Below, one piece after another: positions 43,586 through 55,227 of a stretch of 64,000 nt of DNA. The position numbers and the translations under genes are program-made. Positions within the stretch are counted from its first letter, which is position 1. Every line of letters starts with the position of its first letter. The notes beneath the pieces are model-generated. The model was not told the origin of the DNA and did no database searches. It saw only the letters and a program-made list of their open reading frames with translations. Source of the stretch: Actinotalea lenta. GTDB lineage: Bacteria > Actinomycetota > Actinomycetes > Actinomycetales > Cellulomonadaceae. The stretch spans positions 1,033,400-1,097,399 of the forward strand of contig NZ_JAUQYP010000001.1 of assembly GCF_030586465.1 (NCBI RefSeq). Direction: 5' to 3'.

Positions 43586-44320
43586 CTAGTCCCGGGCGTA
43601 CCGACGCACGAAGTTCGCGAGCACCCGCGGCGGGTGGTCCACGACCTGCTCGCTGACCTCGACGATCAGCTCTTCGGTGGTGTCGGCGGGGAAGTAGCCC
43701 GCGTGCCGGTACACCTCGATCCGGGTGACGATGCCCGGCACGTCGAGCTCGGGATGGAACTGCGTGGCATAGAGGTTCGTCTTGACCCGGAAGGCCTGGA
43801 CCGGGCAGCCCGGTGACGTCGCGAGGACCACGGCGTGCGGGGGTGGGGTGTGGATCGCCTCCTTGTGCCCGACGAAGGCGTCGAAGGTGTCCGGCAGGCC
43901 CTCGAACACGGGGTCGCGACGCCCGTCGGCGGTCAGGGTGACGGGCACGGCGCCGACTGCTTCGCCGTAGGTCCGATCCACCACGCCGCCCTGGTGCACG
44001 CCGAGCGTCCCCACGCCGTAGCAGGCGCCGAGGAAGGGGAAGTCCCGTGCGACCACCTCGTCGAGCAGTGCGGCCAGCTCAGCCTCGACCCGTAGCTGCG
44101 TGGCCGACTTGTCTGCGGGCGGGTCGCTGGCGTTGAACGGGCTGCCGCCGACGATCACTCCGGAGAAGTCGTCGAGCGCGAGAGCCGGCATCGGAGCGGC
44201 CTCGAGCCGGACCCTGACGAGCTCGTCGGGGCGCAGGCCGCCGAACCGCGCCACCGCCTCGAGCTCGCCGTCCGCGGCGGCGTCCTCCGGACGGGTGCCC
44301 AGCAGCAGGAACGGCTTCAC
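43586..44320 (-). CDS. Class I glutamine amidotransferase (GATase1, GuaA-like stand-alone)
   Basis: 244 residues of a GATase class I domain without a synthetase partner. Oxyanion strand SGVIVGGSPFNAS, nucleophile Cys about 100 in LGACYGVGTLG, and the His/Glu pair in YATQFHPELDVP. Catalytic residues are all present, so ammonia release from glutamine or peptidase-like action (gamma-glutamyl hydrolase type) is possible. Annotations of such proteins as GMP synthase are over-calls, since no ATP-pyrophosphatase domain exists. The GTG start has TAGGCT 7 nt upstream (leaderless). It follows the GGDEF gene's stop and shares its direction. Confidence 0.85.
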   Translation of the reverse strand: MKPFLLLGTRPEDAAADGELEAVARFGGLRPDELVRVRLEAAPMPALALDDFSGVIVGGSPFNASDPPADKSATQLRVEAELAALLDEVVARDFPFLGACYGVGTLGVHQGGVVDRTYGEAVGAVPVTLTADGRRDPVFEGLPDTFDAFVGHKEAIHTPPPHAVVLATSPGCPVQAFRVKTNLYATQFHPELDVPGIVTRIEVYRHAGYFPADTTEELIVEVSEQVVDHPPRVLANFVRRYARD

Positions 44321-44330
44321 GCCGGGGAGC

Positions 44331-45632
44331 CTAGTGCGAGGGCGGACCGGCGGCCGGGCCGCCCCCGTTGGACGCCGACGCGCGGTGCCGCCGCTTGGCG
44401 GCGTACATCGCGCTGTCCGCCGCGGCGAGCAGGTCCGCGGCCTCGCTGTGGTGCGCCGAGTCTGCGGTCCCGATGCTCGGCGCGCAGACCACCTCGGCGC
44501 CGGACGGCAGCCGGTACGGGGGACTGAGCACCTGGGCCAGCCGACGGAGCACGGCCCGACCGCCGGTGGCGTCGGTCTCGTGCACCGTGACGAACTCGTC
44601 ACCGCCGAGCCGGGCGACCACGTCCGCCCCCCGTACTCCCTCCGTGAGCCGCCGGGCCGCCTCTTGGAGCACGGCGTCCCCGGCGGCGTGACCGTGCTCG
44701 TCGTTGACGGCCTTGAAGTCGTCCAGGTCGACCAGGCTCACCACGAGGTGCGCGCCCGTGCGAGCCGCGCGAGCCAGCCCGGCCTCCAGCAGGACGGCGA
44801 GCAGCCGTCGGTTCGCCAGCCCGGTGAGCGGGTCGCGCAGGGCGAGGTCCTCGAGCTCGGTCTGGAGCTCACGGATCTTGGTGACGTCCCGGCCGATGCC
44901 CTGCCAGCCGTCGGGGAGCCGCGCCACCTGCATCTCGAGCGTGACCCAGGCGCCGTCCGCGCGCTGCAGCCGCAGGTCGAAGCGGTCGGGGGGCTGGTCG
45001 CCCGCCAGAGCCCGCTCGAGGACCTGCCTGCCGTCGTCGTCCAGGTAGCCCCGCAGTCGTTCCACGTCCCCGGTGATCCGGTCCGCCGGCCAGCCGGCAA
45101 TCCGCTCGATCGAGGGGCTGAGGTAGGTCAGCGCGGGCGGGTCCGTTCCCAGCCGCCACACCAGGTCGGTCGCGGACTCGGCCAGCGTGCGGAACAGGTT
45201 CTCGCTGGCGGCCAGGGCCAGCTGCGCGTTGTGCCGTTCGGTGACGTCGCGGCCCACCGCCAGGACCTCGGGGCCACCGGGCAGCGCGAGGTACCGGTCC
45301 GTCCACTCGACCCAGCGCTCGCGGTCGCGGGAGGCGGGCCGGGGGCGCTCGTCGTGCAGGAAGGGCGCGTCCGGCCCGAGTCGGGACAGCTGGGCCCGGA
45401 GCCCCGCCATCTCCGCGTCGTTGAGGAGCTGGTCGAGCGGTCTGCCGAGCAGCGAGGCCGGGTCCTCGCGGAACTGCCCCGCCCACGCCCGGTTGCAGTA
45501 CACGAGCTTCAGGTCGTCGACGCGGTAGCGCACGACTAGCTCGCTCAGCAGGTCCAGTGTCCGGGCGAGCTCGCCGTCCGGGAGCCACGGGCCGGCCCCG
45601 TCGCCCGGGCCGTGGCCTGCCTCGTCGGTCAT
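44331..45632 (-). CDS. PAS-PAS-GGDEF diguanylate cyclase
   Basis: 433 residues, soluble. PAS1 (about 20-140) includes LDLLSELVVRYRVDDLKLVYCN; PAS2 (about 145-265) includes YLSPSIERIAGWPAD. A short coiled linker (TELEDLALRDPLTGL) leads to a GGDEF domain (about 275-420) with the intact active site ARLGGDEFVTV. Five residues before it is RGAD, matching the RxxD inhibitory site where c-di-GMP binds, so product inhibition is expected. It probably makes c-di-GMP in response to a ligand or redox signal sensed by the PAS domains. The ATG has GGAGGGAGG 4-12 nt upstream. No EAL domain or c-di-GMP receptor is nearby. Confidence 0.92.
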   Translation of the reverse strand: MTDEAGHGPGDGAGPWLPDGELARTLDLLSELVVRYRVDDLKLVYCNRAWAGQFREDPASLLGRPLDQLLNDAEMAGLRAQLSRLGPDAPFLHDERPRPASRDRERWVEWTDRYLALPGGPEVLAVGRDVTERHNAQLALAASENLFRTLAESATDLVWRLGTDPPALTYLSPSIERIAGWPADRITGDVERLRGYLDDDGRQVLERALAGDQPPDRFDLRLQRADGAWVTLEMQVARLPDGWQGIGRDVTKIRELQTELEDLALRDPLTGLANRRLLAVLLEAGLARAARTGAHLVVSLVDLDDFKAVNDEHGHAAGDAVLQEAARRLTEGVRGADVVARLGGDEFVTVHETDATGGRAVLRRLAQVLSPPYRLPSGAEVVCAPSIGTADSAHHSEAADLLAAADSAMYAAKRRHRASASNGGGPAAGPPSH

Positions 45633-45837
45633 GGGCCTCCCTCCATGCCGCCGCACCCCGTGCCTCCCGCACGCCCCATACCAGGAGCGCGTGCAGCGCG
45701 CCAGTTGTGCGCGTGCGGTCAGTGTGGTGGGTGGATGCGTCCCGTGTCAGGGACGACGCGCCACACTGGGTCTGCAAGACCCGTTCGCTCCACGACACTC
45801 ACACGATGACCGCGCGCCGTGACCACCGGGAGGCCCC

Positions 45838-46350
45838 GTGCGTGACGATGACTGGTTCGAGGCACTCGTGCAGGCGCACGCCTCGGCGGTGCACCGGTAC
45901 CTGGCGCGCCGTGCCGCGCCGTCGGACGTCGCCGACCTGACGGCGGACGTGCTGGTGACGGCGTGGCGCCGGCGCGAGGACGTCCCCGAGGGTGCGGAGC
46001 TGCCCTGGCTGTACCGCACCGCGGGCTACATCTTGGCCAACCACCGGCGCAAGATGCGTCCGGTCCCGGTCGAGCGGGTGCCCGACGAGGTCGACGACGC
46101 GGACCCGGCGGACCTGGCCGTCCGTGACGAGCAGCTGCGTGAGGTCCTGGCCGCGCTGTCCCCGCGGGACCGGCGAATCCTGCTGCTGCACGCCTGGGAA
46201 GGGCTCGGCGGCGCCGAGCTCGCCGACGTGCTCGGGATCTCGCGGGGCGGCGCGGACGCGGCGTTGTCCAGGGCGCGAGCGCGGCTGCGCGAGGTGTGGA
46301 GCGACCGGGAGGCTGCAAGCGGGCCGGGCGCGGTGACACAGAAGCGCTGA
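45838..46350 (+). CDS. ECF-type RNA polymerase sigma factor
   Basis: 170 residues. Region 2 starts with DDWFEALVQAHASAVHRYLA and SDVADLTADVLVTAWRRRED; region 4 is LREVLAALSPRDRRILLLHAWEGLGGAELADVLG with the helix-turn-helix ISRGGADAALSRARARL. Both regions are intact, so it should direct promoter recognition. It has GGGAGG 5-10 nt before the GTG. Nineteen bp after its stop is a gene for a membrane protein, a typical sigma/anti-sigma pairing. Divergent from the GGDEF gene. Confidence 0.9.
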   Translation: MRDDDWFEALVQAHASAVHRYLARRAAPSDVADLTADVLVTAWRRREDVPEGAELPWLYRTAGYILANHRRKMRPVPVERVPDEVDDADPADLAVRDEQLREVLAALSPRDRRILLLHAWEGLGGAELADVLGISRGGADAALSRARARLREVWSDREAASGPGAVTQKR

Positions 46351-46368
46351 GAGCACCTGGAGGTCACC

Positions 46369-47736
46369 ATGAGCACGCACGGTCCGGTGGAACCCGAGGA
46401 CGCGCACCAGGAGTACGTCGACCGGCTGCGCGCGGCCGACCCCGCGCGGGGTGCAGAGCCGGACATGGTCGCGCTGCGCGCAGCCGTGGCGGCGCGTCGC
46501 GCGGGGGGGCAGGTCTCGGACCAGCTCGCCGCACGTCGCAGCAGGCGGTGGATCCCGGTGGCGGCCGCAGCCGCGGCGGCGCTCGTGGTGGGCTCGGGCG
46601 GGGGCTTCGCGATCGGAGCGCTGCGCGGTGACCACGAGACCTCGGTCAGCCTGGCCGACGGGCCCGCCGTCGCGCCCGGACCGGCGGACCAGGCAGTCGG
46701 CGGCGCCGGGTCGCCCGGGGCCGAGGTGCAGGCGCAGCCGCCCGAGCTCGCGGCCGGCGGTGGTGCCGCCACCCGCGGGATGGGGGACGCGTCGCTCGGC
46801 TTCTACGGCCGCACGGTGTTCACGGCCAGCGGGTTGTCCGACCAGGGGACCACGGCGCACGTGTGGGCGGTCGACGTCGGTGCGGTGGCGGACCGCGCGA
46901 CCGTGGCACGGGTCGCGGCCGCCCTCGGGCTGGACGGTGCGGTGCAGGAGACCGGGCCGGGCGGCTTCACGGTGGGGCCCCAGGACGGCAGCGGGCCGAA
47001 CCTGTCGATCTACCCGGGCGGCTTCGGTGACGTGAACTACTACGACCCGGCGGCTGACCCGTGGCGGTGCGACGCCTCCGTGAAGACCGCCGAGGGCACC
47101 GCCTCGGCCGCGACGCCCCTTCCGCCGGACGGCGGGTGCGCGCAAGCGGATCTCGGCCCTGCGCCCACCGTCGACCAGGCGACGAGCCGGCTGATGGAGC
47201 TGCTCGCCGCGCTCGGCGTCGACGCTGCGGACGTCGAGCCGGGCGAGGCGTCCGACCAGGGTGGCTGGACGTACGTCTCCGCCTACCGTGTGGTCGGCGG
47301 CACGCGCACCGACCTGATGTGGAACGCGACCTTCACCGGCGGGGGGCTGCAGTCCCTGTCCGGCTCGCTCGCTCCACTGGCGGATCTGGGCTCGTACCCC
47401 GTCATCAGCCCGGCCGCGGCGGTCCAGCGGCTCGGCGACCCGCGGTTCGGTGCAGGTGGTGGGCCCATCCGGTTCGCCGCGGACGCGCAGGCCTCGGTCG
47501 CGCCGGTGCCCGAGCCCATGGGGCCCACCGCGCCCACCATCCCGCCCATGCCCGAGCCCGGCAGTCCGCTCAGCTGGCCGGTCCAGCGGGTCTCGATCGT
47601 CTCGGCCGAGCTGGCGCTGTCCACCTACGCCCAGCCCTCCGGTGCCGTCGTGGTGGCTCCGACGTACCGGCTGACCGGCGCCGACGGCTCGGTCTGGTCG
47701 GTGGTGGCGGTCGCGGACGACGCCCTGTCCTTCTGA
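46369..47736 (+). CDS. Membrane protein partner of the ECF sigma factor (possible anti-sigma factor)
   Basis: 455 residues. A cytoplasmic N-terminus of about 60 residues (DRLRAADPARGAEPDMVALR), one transmembrane helix near 62-84 (WIPVAAAAAAALVVGSGGGF), then a long extracytoplasmic part with Pro/Ala/Gly linkers, and several strands such as WTYVSAYRVVGGTRTDLMWN and SAELALSTYAQPSGAVVV. No zinc anti-sigma motif HxxxCxxC is visible, so binding of the sigma factor rests on the N-terminal part alone. Its place 18 bp after the ECF gene and GGAGG just before the ATG support co-expression. Sensor role inferred. Confidence 0.75.
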   Translation: MSTHGPVEPEDAHQEYVDRLRAADPARGAEPDMVALRAAVAARRAGGQVSDQLAARRSRRWIPVAAAAAAALVVGSGGGFAIGALRGDHETSVSLADGPAVAPGPADQAVGGAGSPGAEVQAQPPELAAGGGAATRGMGDASLGFYGRTVFTASGLSDQGTTAHVWAVDVGAVADRATVARVAAALGLDGAVQETGPGGFTVGPQDGSGPNLSIYPGGFGDVNYYDPAADPWRCDASVKTAEGTASAATPLPPDGGCAQADLGPAPTVDQATSRLMELLAALGVDAADVEPGEASDQGGWTYVSAYRVVGGTRTDLMWNATFTGGGLQSLSGSLAPLADLGSYPVISPAAAVQRLGDPRFGAGGGPIRFAADAQASVAPVPEPMGPTAPTIPPMPEPGSPLSWPVQRVSIVSAELALSTYAQPSGAVVVAPTYRLTGADGSVWSVVAVADDALSF

Positions 47737-47809
47737 TCCTCCGGACGGGCCCGGGGCCCACGACCGCGGGGCGGCCACCCGACCCGGCGGTGACCGGCCC
47801 GGCAGGGCG

Positions 47810-47841
47810 GCACGGGGCGCGGCGCAGGCCGCGCCCCGTGC
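47810..47841 (+). terminator. Strong GC hairpin, likely terminator
   Basis: Perfect 14-bp stem GCACGGGGCGCGGC / GCCGCGCCCCGTGC with a GCAG loop, 73 bp after the membrane protein stop. No T-run follows, as often seen in actinobacteria, where strong stems alone may stop transcription. It would separate the sigma operon from the ParA-like gene. Confidence 0.7.
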
Positions 47842-47938
47842 TCGCGCCCGGCAGCGTTCCGGACCGGTACGTGCGTCGTCGTCCAGGTGGGGCTAGGTTC
47901 GCGTGTGTCGTGACGGGCGCGCACAGGAGGGCACGAGG

Positions 47939-49642
47939 GTGGACGACCTGCCGGACGGTGGTGACCGTCCGCTGACGCGCAGGCAGCTGCGCGAGCTCGA
48001 GCGCGCGCAGCAGGCGGACCGCGAGCCGGAGGCGGACCGCGAGCCGGAGGCTGCGGCACCGCGGGAACCCGCCCCGACCGCGCCCGGCCCGGCCGCGTCC
48101 GCGACGATGGGCGGCACCACCTGGTCGGACGACGTCCGCTGGGCGCTGCACGGCGAGCTGCCGGTCAACGTTCCCGACGAGCCCGAGGTCGATGACGTGC
48201 GCTGGGACGTGATGGAGGAGACCATTCCCACGCCGGGCCCGGGTGAAGGTTCAGCGGCAGAGCCGGCCGTCGACGACGCCGCGGGTCCGGACGACGGCGC
48301 GAGTGCGCGTGGTGGCGAGGCCGGCCAGGCCGGGGTCGGGGTCCAGGCGACCGGGTCTGTGCCGCGCCCGGGGCCGCCGCCGCGGCGGAGCACTCGCGGC
48401 AACGCACCGCCGCGAGTCTCCGTGTGGCCCATGGTCGAGGGTGACGCCGCCTCGCCGGTCCTGGCGACGGGGGTCGTCCACCTCGCCGAGCCGGACCAGG
48501 AGGTCACCGAGGACGATGAGGCCTCGGGCTCCGGGGACGCCGGGCCGTCCGACCGGCCGGCGGCGCAGCCGTCCGACCACGACGACGTGGCCACGTCCGC
48601 CGACCCCGAGACGGCCACCGCCGAGTCGCCGTCCGCCGAGGGGCCCGACGTCCCGTGGGCGCGCCAGGACGCCCCCGGTCGTCTCCCCGAGGAACGTTCC
48701 GCGGCGGAGCTGCCCACGCTGGCCGACCTGCTCGCCCAGCGCCCCGAGCCGCAGACCGGGCCGGCCGAGCAGGGGTGGCAGGGTGCGCTCCATCGCCTGA
48801 CCGGGGGTCTGCTGTCGCTGCGGCCCGGCCCGGCGGAGCGCCGTCACCGCGAGGCGGTCGCCTCCGTGCAGCGCAGTCTGGACGGGCCGCGCACCATCGT
48901 GGTGATCAACCCGAAGGGCGGCGCGCACAAGACCACGGCGAGCATGCTGCTGGCCGCGACCTTCGGCCGGCACCGCGGCGGCTACACCCTCGCGTGGGAC
49001 AACAACGAGACCCGCGGGACGCTGGGCTGGCGGGCCCACCGGGCCCCGCACCACAACACCGCGGTCAACCTGCTCCAGGACCTGGACCGGTTCTCCGACC
49101 CCGGCTCCGCACGGGTCGGCGACCTCGACAACTACGTGCGCTCCCAGGGATCGGGCAGGTTCGACGTGCTGGCGAGCGACGAGGACGCCGCCTCGGCGGC
49201 CTCCATCGACGGGTTCGCGTTCCGAGCGCTGCACCGCACTCTTGCGCGCTTCTACCGGGTGATGATCGTCGACACCGGCAACAACATGCGTGCGTCCAAC
49301 TGGCAGGCCGCGGTCGATGCGGCGGACCAGGTGGTCATCATCTCCACCGTGCGCGAGGACACAGCACAGTCCGCCGCCTGGGCCATCGACGCCCTGCGCG
49401 CCACCGGCCATGAGGACGCGGTCAGCCGCGCGGTCACGGTGCTGTCCGACCCGGCACCGCGCCGCGACCCCGTGCTGGCCCGGCGGTTGCACGACCACTT
49501 CGGCCGGTTGACCCGAGCGGTGCTGGACGTGCCCTACGACCCGTCGCTGGTGGGCGGTGCCCCGCTCGAGGTGGACCGGTTGGACCGCCGCACGCGCGAG
49601 GCCTGGCTCCAGGTCGCCGCCGTCGTCGCCGAGGGGCTGTGA
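47939..49642 (+). CDS. ParA/MinD-like ATPase with long disordered N-terminus
   Basis: 567 residues. The first ~290 residues are acidic, Pro/Ala/Asp-rich and probably disordered, although a short helix (LTRRQLRELERAQQAD) opens it. The C-terminal ~240 residues form a SIMIBI ATPase: deviant Walker A INPKGGAHKTTA near 323-334, switch I region DNNETRGTLGW, and Walker B/switch II RVMIVDTGNNMRASNW. The Gly before the catalytic Lys of the usual KGGxGKT is His, which may alter nucleotide binding. Such proteins resemble the EspI/actinobacterial MinD-like group more than chromosomal ParA, and no parB or parS is nearby. AGGAGGG lies 9-15 nt before the GTG; TAGGTT lies further up. Confidence 0.78.
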   Translation: MDDLPDGGDRPLTRRQLRELERAQQADREPEADREPEAAAPREPAPTAPGPAASATMGGTTWSDDVRWALHGELPVNVPDEPEVDDVRWDVMEETIPTPGPGEGSAAEPAVDDAAGPDDGASARGGEAGQAGVGVQATGSVPRPGPPPRRSTRGNAPPRVSVWPMVEGDAASPVLATGVVHLAEPDQEVTEDDEASGSGDAGPSDRPAAQPSDHDDVATSADPETATAESPSAEGPDVPWARQDAPGRLPEERSAAELPTLADLLAQRPEPQTGPAEQGWQGALHRLTGGLLSLRPGPAERRHREAVASVQRSLDGPRTIVVINPKGGAHKTTASMLLAATFGRHRGGYTLAWDNNETRGTLGWRAHRAPHHNTAVNLLQDLDRFSDPGSARVGDLDNYVRSQGSGRFDVLASDEDAASAASIDGFAFRALHRTLARFYRVMIVDTGNNMRASNWQAAVDAADQVVIISTVREDTAQSAAWAIDALRATGHEDAVSRAVTVLSDPAPRRDPVLARRLHDHFGRLTRAVLDVPYDPSLVGGAPLEVDRLDRRTREAWLQVAAVVAEGL

Positions 49643-50472
49643 GGATGGTCGTCGCACCGCTGCGCACCGCGCGCACCGCAGTGGTCACAGGAGCCGGGCG
49701 CGGCATCGGCGCTGCGGTGGCGCGGGGGCTGGCCGCGCGCGGGTACGAGGTCGCCCTGCTCGGCCGGACCGAGGCGCACCTGCGCACGTCGGCCCAGGAG
49801 ATCCTTGCCGAGCAGCCCGAGTCGCGGGTGCACGTCATCCCCGTCGACCTGGTGGACGCGCAGCAGGTGCGCTCGGCCGCCCGCGCCGCCGAGGACGCGC
49901 TGGGCAGCGTCGACCTCCTGGTGCAGAACGCGGGGGTGGTCGAGCACGACGAGCTGCCCTTCGCCGAGGACGACGTCGAGGACGTGTGGCGGGTGGTGGA
50001 AGCCAACCTGCGCGGCCCGATGCTGCTCGCGCACGCCCTGCTGCCGGGGATGCTCGCCGTGGGTGGTGGCCGGATGGTGCACGTGAACTCGGGCTCCGGG
50101 TACCGGGCCTCGGGCGTGTACACCGGGTACCACGTGAGCAAGGGGGCGCTGGCGCGCTTCACGACGCAGCTCGACGCGCAGTACCGCGCACGCGGCCTCG
50201 TGGTGCTCGACGTGGCGCCTGGTGTGGTGGCCACCGACATGACCGCGGGCATGCCCACGCACTCCGGGCGGACCGAGTGGACGCCGGTGGAGGAGATGGT
50301 CGCGCTGGTCGCCGCCGTCGGCGACGGCGAGCTGGACGCCCTCGCCGGACGGTTCGTGCGCGCTGGTGCGGACACGGTCGCGTCGTTGCACGAGCGGACG
50401 GAGCAGATCCTGGCCACCGGGGCCCGCAGGCTGACGTTGTCCCTGTGGGGCGACGACGACCCGCTGCGCTGA
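49639..50472 (+). CDS. Short-chain dehydrogenase/reductase (SDR)
   Basis: 277 residues, classical SDR. Nucleotide motif VVTGAGRGIGAAVARGL with the TGxxxGIG pattern, the NAG motif LVQNAGVVEH, catalytic Ser in VHVNSGSGYRAS and the Tyr/Lys pair YHVSKGALA, with PG motif VAPGVVATDMTA. All catalytic residues are present. It overlaps the ParA-like gene by 4 bp (GTGA); an ATG two codons further on is an alternative start. Substrate unknown. Coupling to the ParA-like ATPase is unexpected and may simply be operon drift. Confidence 0.88.
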   Translation: MRMVVAPLRTARTAVVTGAGRGIGAAVARGLAARGYEVALLGRTEAHLRTSAQEILAEQPESRVHVIPVDLVDAQQVRSAARAAEDALGSVDLLVQNAGVVEHDELPFAEDDVEDVWRVVEANLRGPMLLAHALLPGMLAVGGGRMVHVNSGSGYRASGVYTGYHVSKGALARFTTQLDAQYRARGLVVLDVAPGVVATDMTAGMPTHSGRTEWTPVEEMVALVAAVGDGELDALAGRFVRAGADTVASLHERTEQILATGARRLTLSLWGDDDPLR

Positions 50473-50600
50473 GTCTGATCATGCCGGGCCACGTCTAGAG
50501 TGTCGGCGAAGGGTCCAAGGTCCTCCGGATCTGGTGCGGGGCTTGGGCACCCTGGGACAGCCGGCGACGAGGCCGGACTCCGTGTGCAGAGAGGCGCAAC

Positions 50601-53324
<2,724 letters not shown>

Positions 53325-53336
53325 CCTGAGAGCACC

Positions 53337-53379
53337 GACGGCCCGGGCCCGCGACCACCCCTCCGCGGCCCGGGCCGTC
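53337..53379 (+). terminator. ppdK terminator hairpin
   Basis: Perfect 13-bp inverted repeat GACGGCCCGGGCC / GGCCCGGGCCGTC with a 17-nt loop, beginning 13 bp after the ppdK stop. No U-tract follows, but the very GC-rich stem is likely to stop or stabilise the transcript. It separates ppdK from the RNA helicase gene. Confidence 0.7.
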
Positions 53380-53449
53380 CCCACACCCACCCCACGCCGG
53401 TGATCAAGGAGACCGTGCTCGTGCCCGATCCGCCGGGGTACGGTGGCCC

Positions 53450-55156
53450 GTGACTTCCGCGCCTGCAGACCCGACGTCCGACGCGCCGACGTTCGCCGAG
53501 CTCGGCCTGGCGGGCCCAGTCCTCCGAGCGCTCGCCGACGTCGGTTACGAGAGCCCGTCGGCGATCCAAGCCGCGACGATCCCGGTCCTGCTGAGCGGAC
53601 GCGACCTGATCGGTACCGCGCAGACCGGGACGGGGAAGACCGCTGCGTTCGCACTGCCGATCCTGGAGCGCCTGGACCGCAAGCAGAAGGCGCCGCAGGC
53701 CCTGGTGCTCGCCCCTACGCGGGAGCTCGCGCTGCAGGTCTGCGAGGCCTTCGAGCGCTACGCCTCGCACTCCGGCGCCGTGCACGTCCTGCCGGTCTAC
53801 GGCGGCCAGGGCTACGGCGTGCAGCTGTCCGCGTTGCGCCGTGGCGTGCACGTCGTGGTCGGGACGCCCGGCCGGATCCTGGACCACCTGGACAAGGGCA
53901 CCCTGGACCTCGGCCAGCTGAAGTACCTGGTGCTCGACGAGGCCGACGAGATGCTCCGGATGGGGTTCGTCGAGGACGTCGAGACGATCCTCGCGGCAAC
54001 CCCGGGCGACAAGCAGGTCGCGCTGTTCTCCGCCACCATGCCGGCGCCGATCCGTCGGTTGTCGCAGCGATACCTGCGGGACCCGCAGGAGGTCACGGTC
54101 CGCGAGCACACCGCGACCGCGACGAATGTCGCCCAGCGGTACCTGGTGGTCTCCTACAGCCAGAAGCTCGACGCCCTGACGCGCATCCTCGAGGTCGAGA
54201 ACTTCGAGGCGATGATCGTGTTCACCCGGACCAAGAACGAGACCGAGGTGGTCGCGGAGAAGCTCCGCGCACGTGGCTACGCCGCGGCCGCGATCAGCGG
54301 CGACGTCCAGCAGAGCCAGCGGGAGACCATCGTCCGCAAGCTCCGGTCCGGGGCCCTGGACGTGCTGGTCGCCACCGACGTCGCCGCCCGTGGCCTGGAC
54401 GTGGACCGACTCAGCCACGTCGTGAACTACGACCTGCCGGTCGACACCGAGTCCTACGTGCACCGGGTGGGCCGCACCGGCCGGGCCGGACGCGCAGGCG
54501 AGGCGATCAGCTTCGTGACCCCCCGCGAGCGGCGACTGCTGACGTCGATCGAGAAGGCCACCCGCCAGCCCCTGACCCCGATGCACCTGCCGAGCGTCGA
54601 GGACGTCAACGCCACCCGGCTCGCGCGGTTCGACGACTCGATCACCGAGGCGTTGACCAGCGGTGCGCAGATCGACCAGTTCCGGGACATCGTCGCCCAC
54701 TACGTCGAGCACCACGACGTCCCCGAGATCGACGTCGCGGCGGCCCTCGCGGTCCTGGCCCAGGGCGGCTCGCCGCTGCTGCTGGACGCCGGCGCAGAGC
54801 TGGAACGCGAGCAGTTCGAGCGGGACAAGGCCGTGGCGACGGCCGATCGCAGACGGGGCGGGACCGCTGCCCGGCGGGGCGCCCCCGGCTGGACGACGTA
54901 CCGTATCGCGGTAGGCAGGCGCCAGAAGGTGGAGCCCCGCCAGATCGTCGGGGCGATCGCGAACGAGGGCGGCCTGAGCCGGGGCGACTTCGGGCAGATC
55001 ACCATCCGGCCCGCGTTCTCCCTGGTGGACCTCCCGGAGCAGCTGTCACCTGAGGTGATCCAGCGGCTGGCGCGCACGCGGATCAACGGCGTCCTGATCG
55101 ACCTGCGGCCGGACGCCGGGGATCCGAGGCGCGCCGGGGCCCGCCGACGTCCGTAG
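53450..55156 (+). CDS. DEAD-box RNA helicase with DbpA-type RNA-binding domain
   Basis: 568 residues. Q-motif TFAELGLAGPVLRALADVGY with AIQAATIP, Walker A AQTGTGKTAAF near 57-67, VLDEADEML, SAT in LFSATMPA, and HRVGRTGRAGRAG. After a linker, a C-terminal DbpA-type RNA-binding domain lies about 483-555 (YRIAVGRRQKVEPRQIVG, GQITIRPAFSLVDLP). The architecture is that of CsdA/DeaD proteins, which unwind RNA in ribosome assembly and cold adaptation. TACGGT ends 5 nt before the GTG (leaderless). The closing segment is Arg-rich. Confidence 0.95.
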   Translation: MTSAPADPTSDAPTFAELGLAGPVLRALADVGYESPSAIQAATIPVLLSGRDLIGTAQTGTGKTAAFALPILERLDRKQKAPQALVLAPTRELALQVCEAFERYASHSGAVHVLPVYGGQGYGVQLSALRRGVHVVVGTPGRILDHLDKGTLDLGQLKYLVLDEADEMLRMGFVEDVETILAATPGDKQVALFSATMPAPIRRLSQRYLRDPQEVTVREHTATATNVAQRYLVVSYSQKLDALTRILEVENFEAMIVFTRTKNETEVVAEKLRARGYAAAAISGDVQQSQRETIVRKLRSGALDVLVATDVAARGLDVDRLSHVVNYDLPVDTESYVHRVGRTGRAGRAGEAISFVTPRERRLLTSIEKATRQPLTPMHLPSVEDVNATRLARFDDSITEALTSGAQIDQFRDIVAHYVEHHDVPEIDVAAALAVLAQGGSPLLLDAGAELEREQFERDKAVATADRRRGGTAARRGAPGWTTYRIAVGRRQKVEPRQIVGAIANEGGLSRGDFGQITIRPAFSLVDLPEQLSPEVIQRLARTRINGVLIDLRPDAGDPRRAGARRRP

Positions 55157-55227
55157 CGTCGCCCGGGATGCCGAGGCGCCACGTGGCCCCTAGCGTCGGT
55201 CTCGCAGATCTCGACCGAGGAGGACCC

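Noticed and set aside
43586-44320. Naming the amidotransferase guaA
   Set aside because: Only the glutaminase-type domain is present; the ATP-pyrophosphatase and dimerisation domains of GMP synthase are missing.
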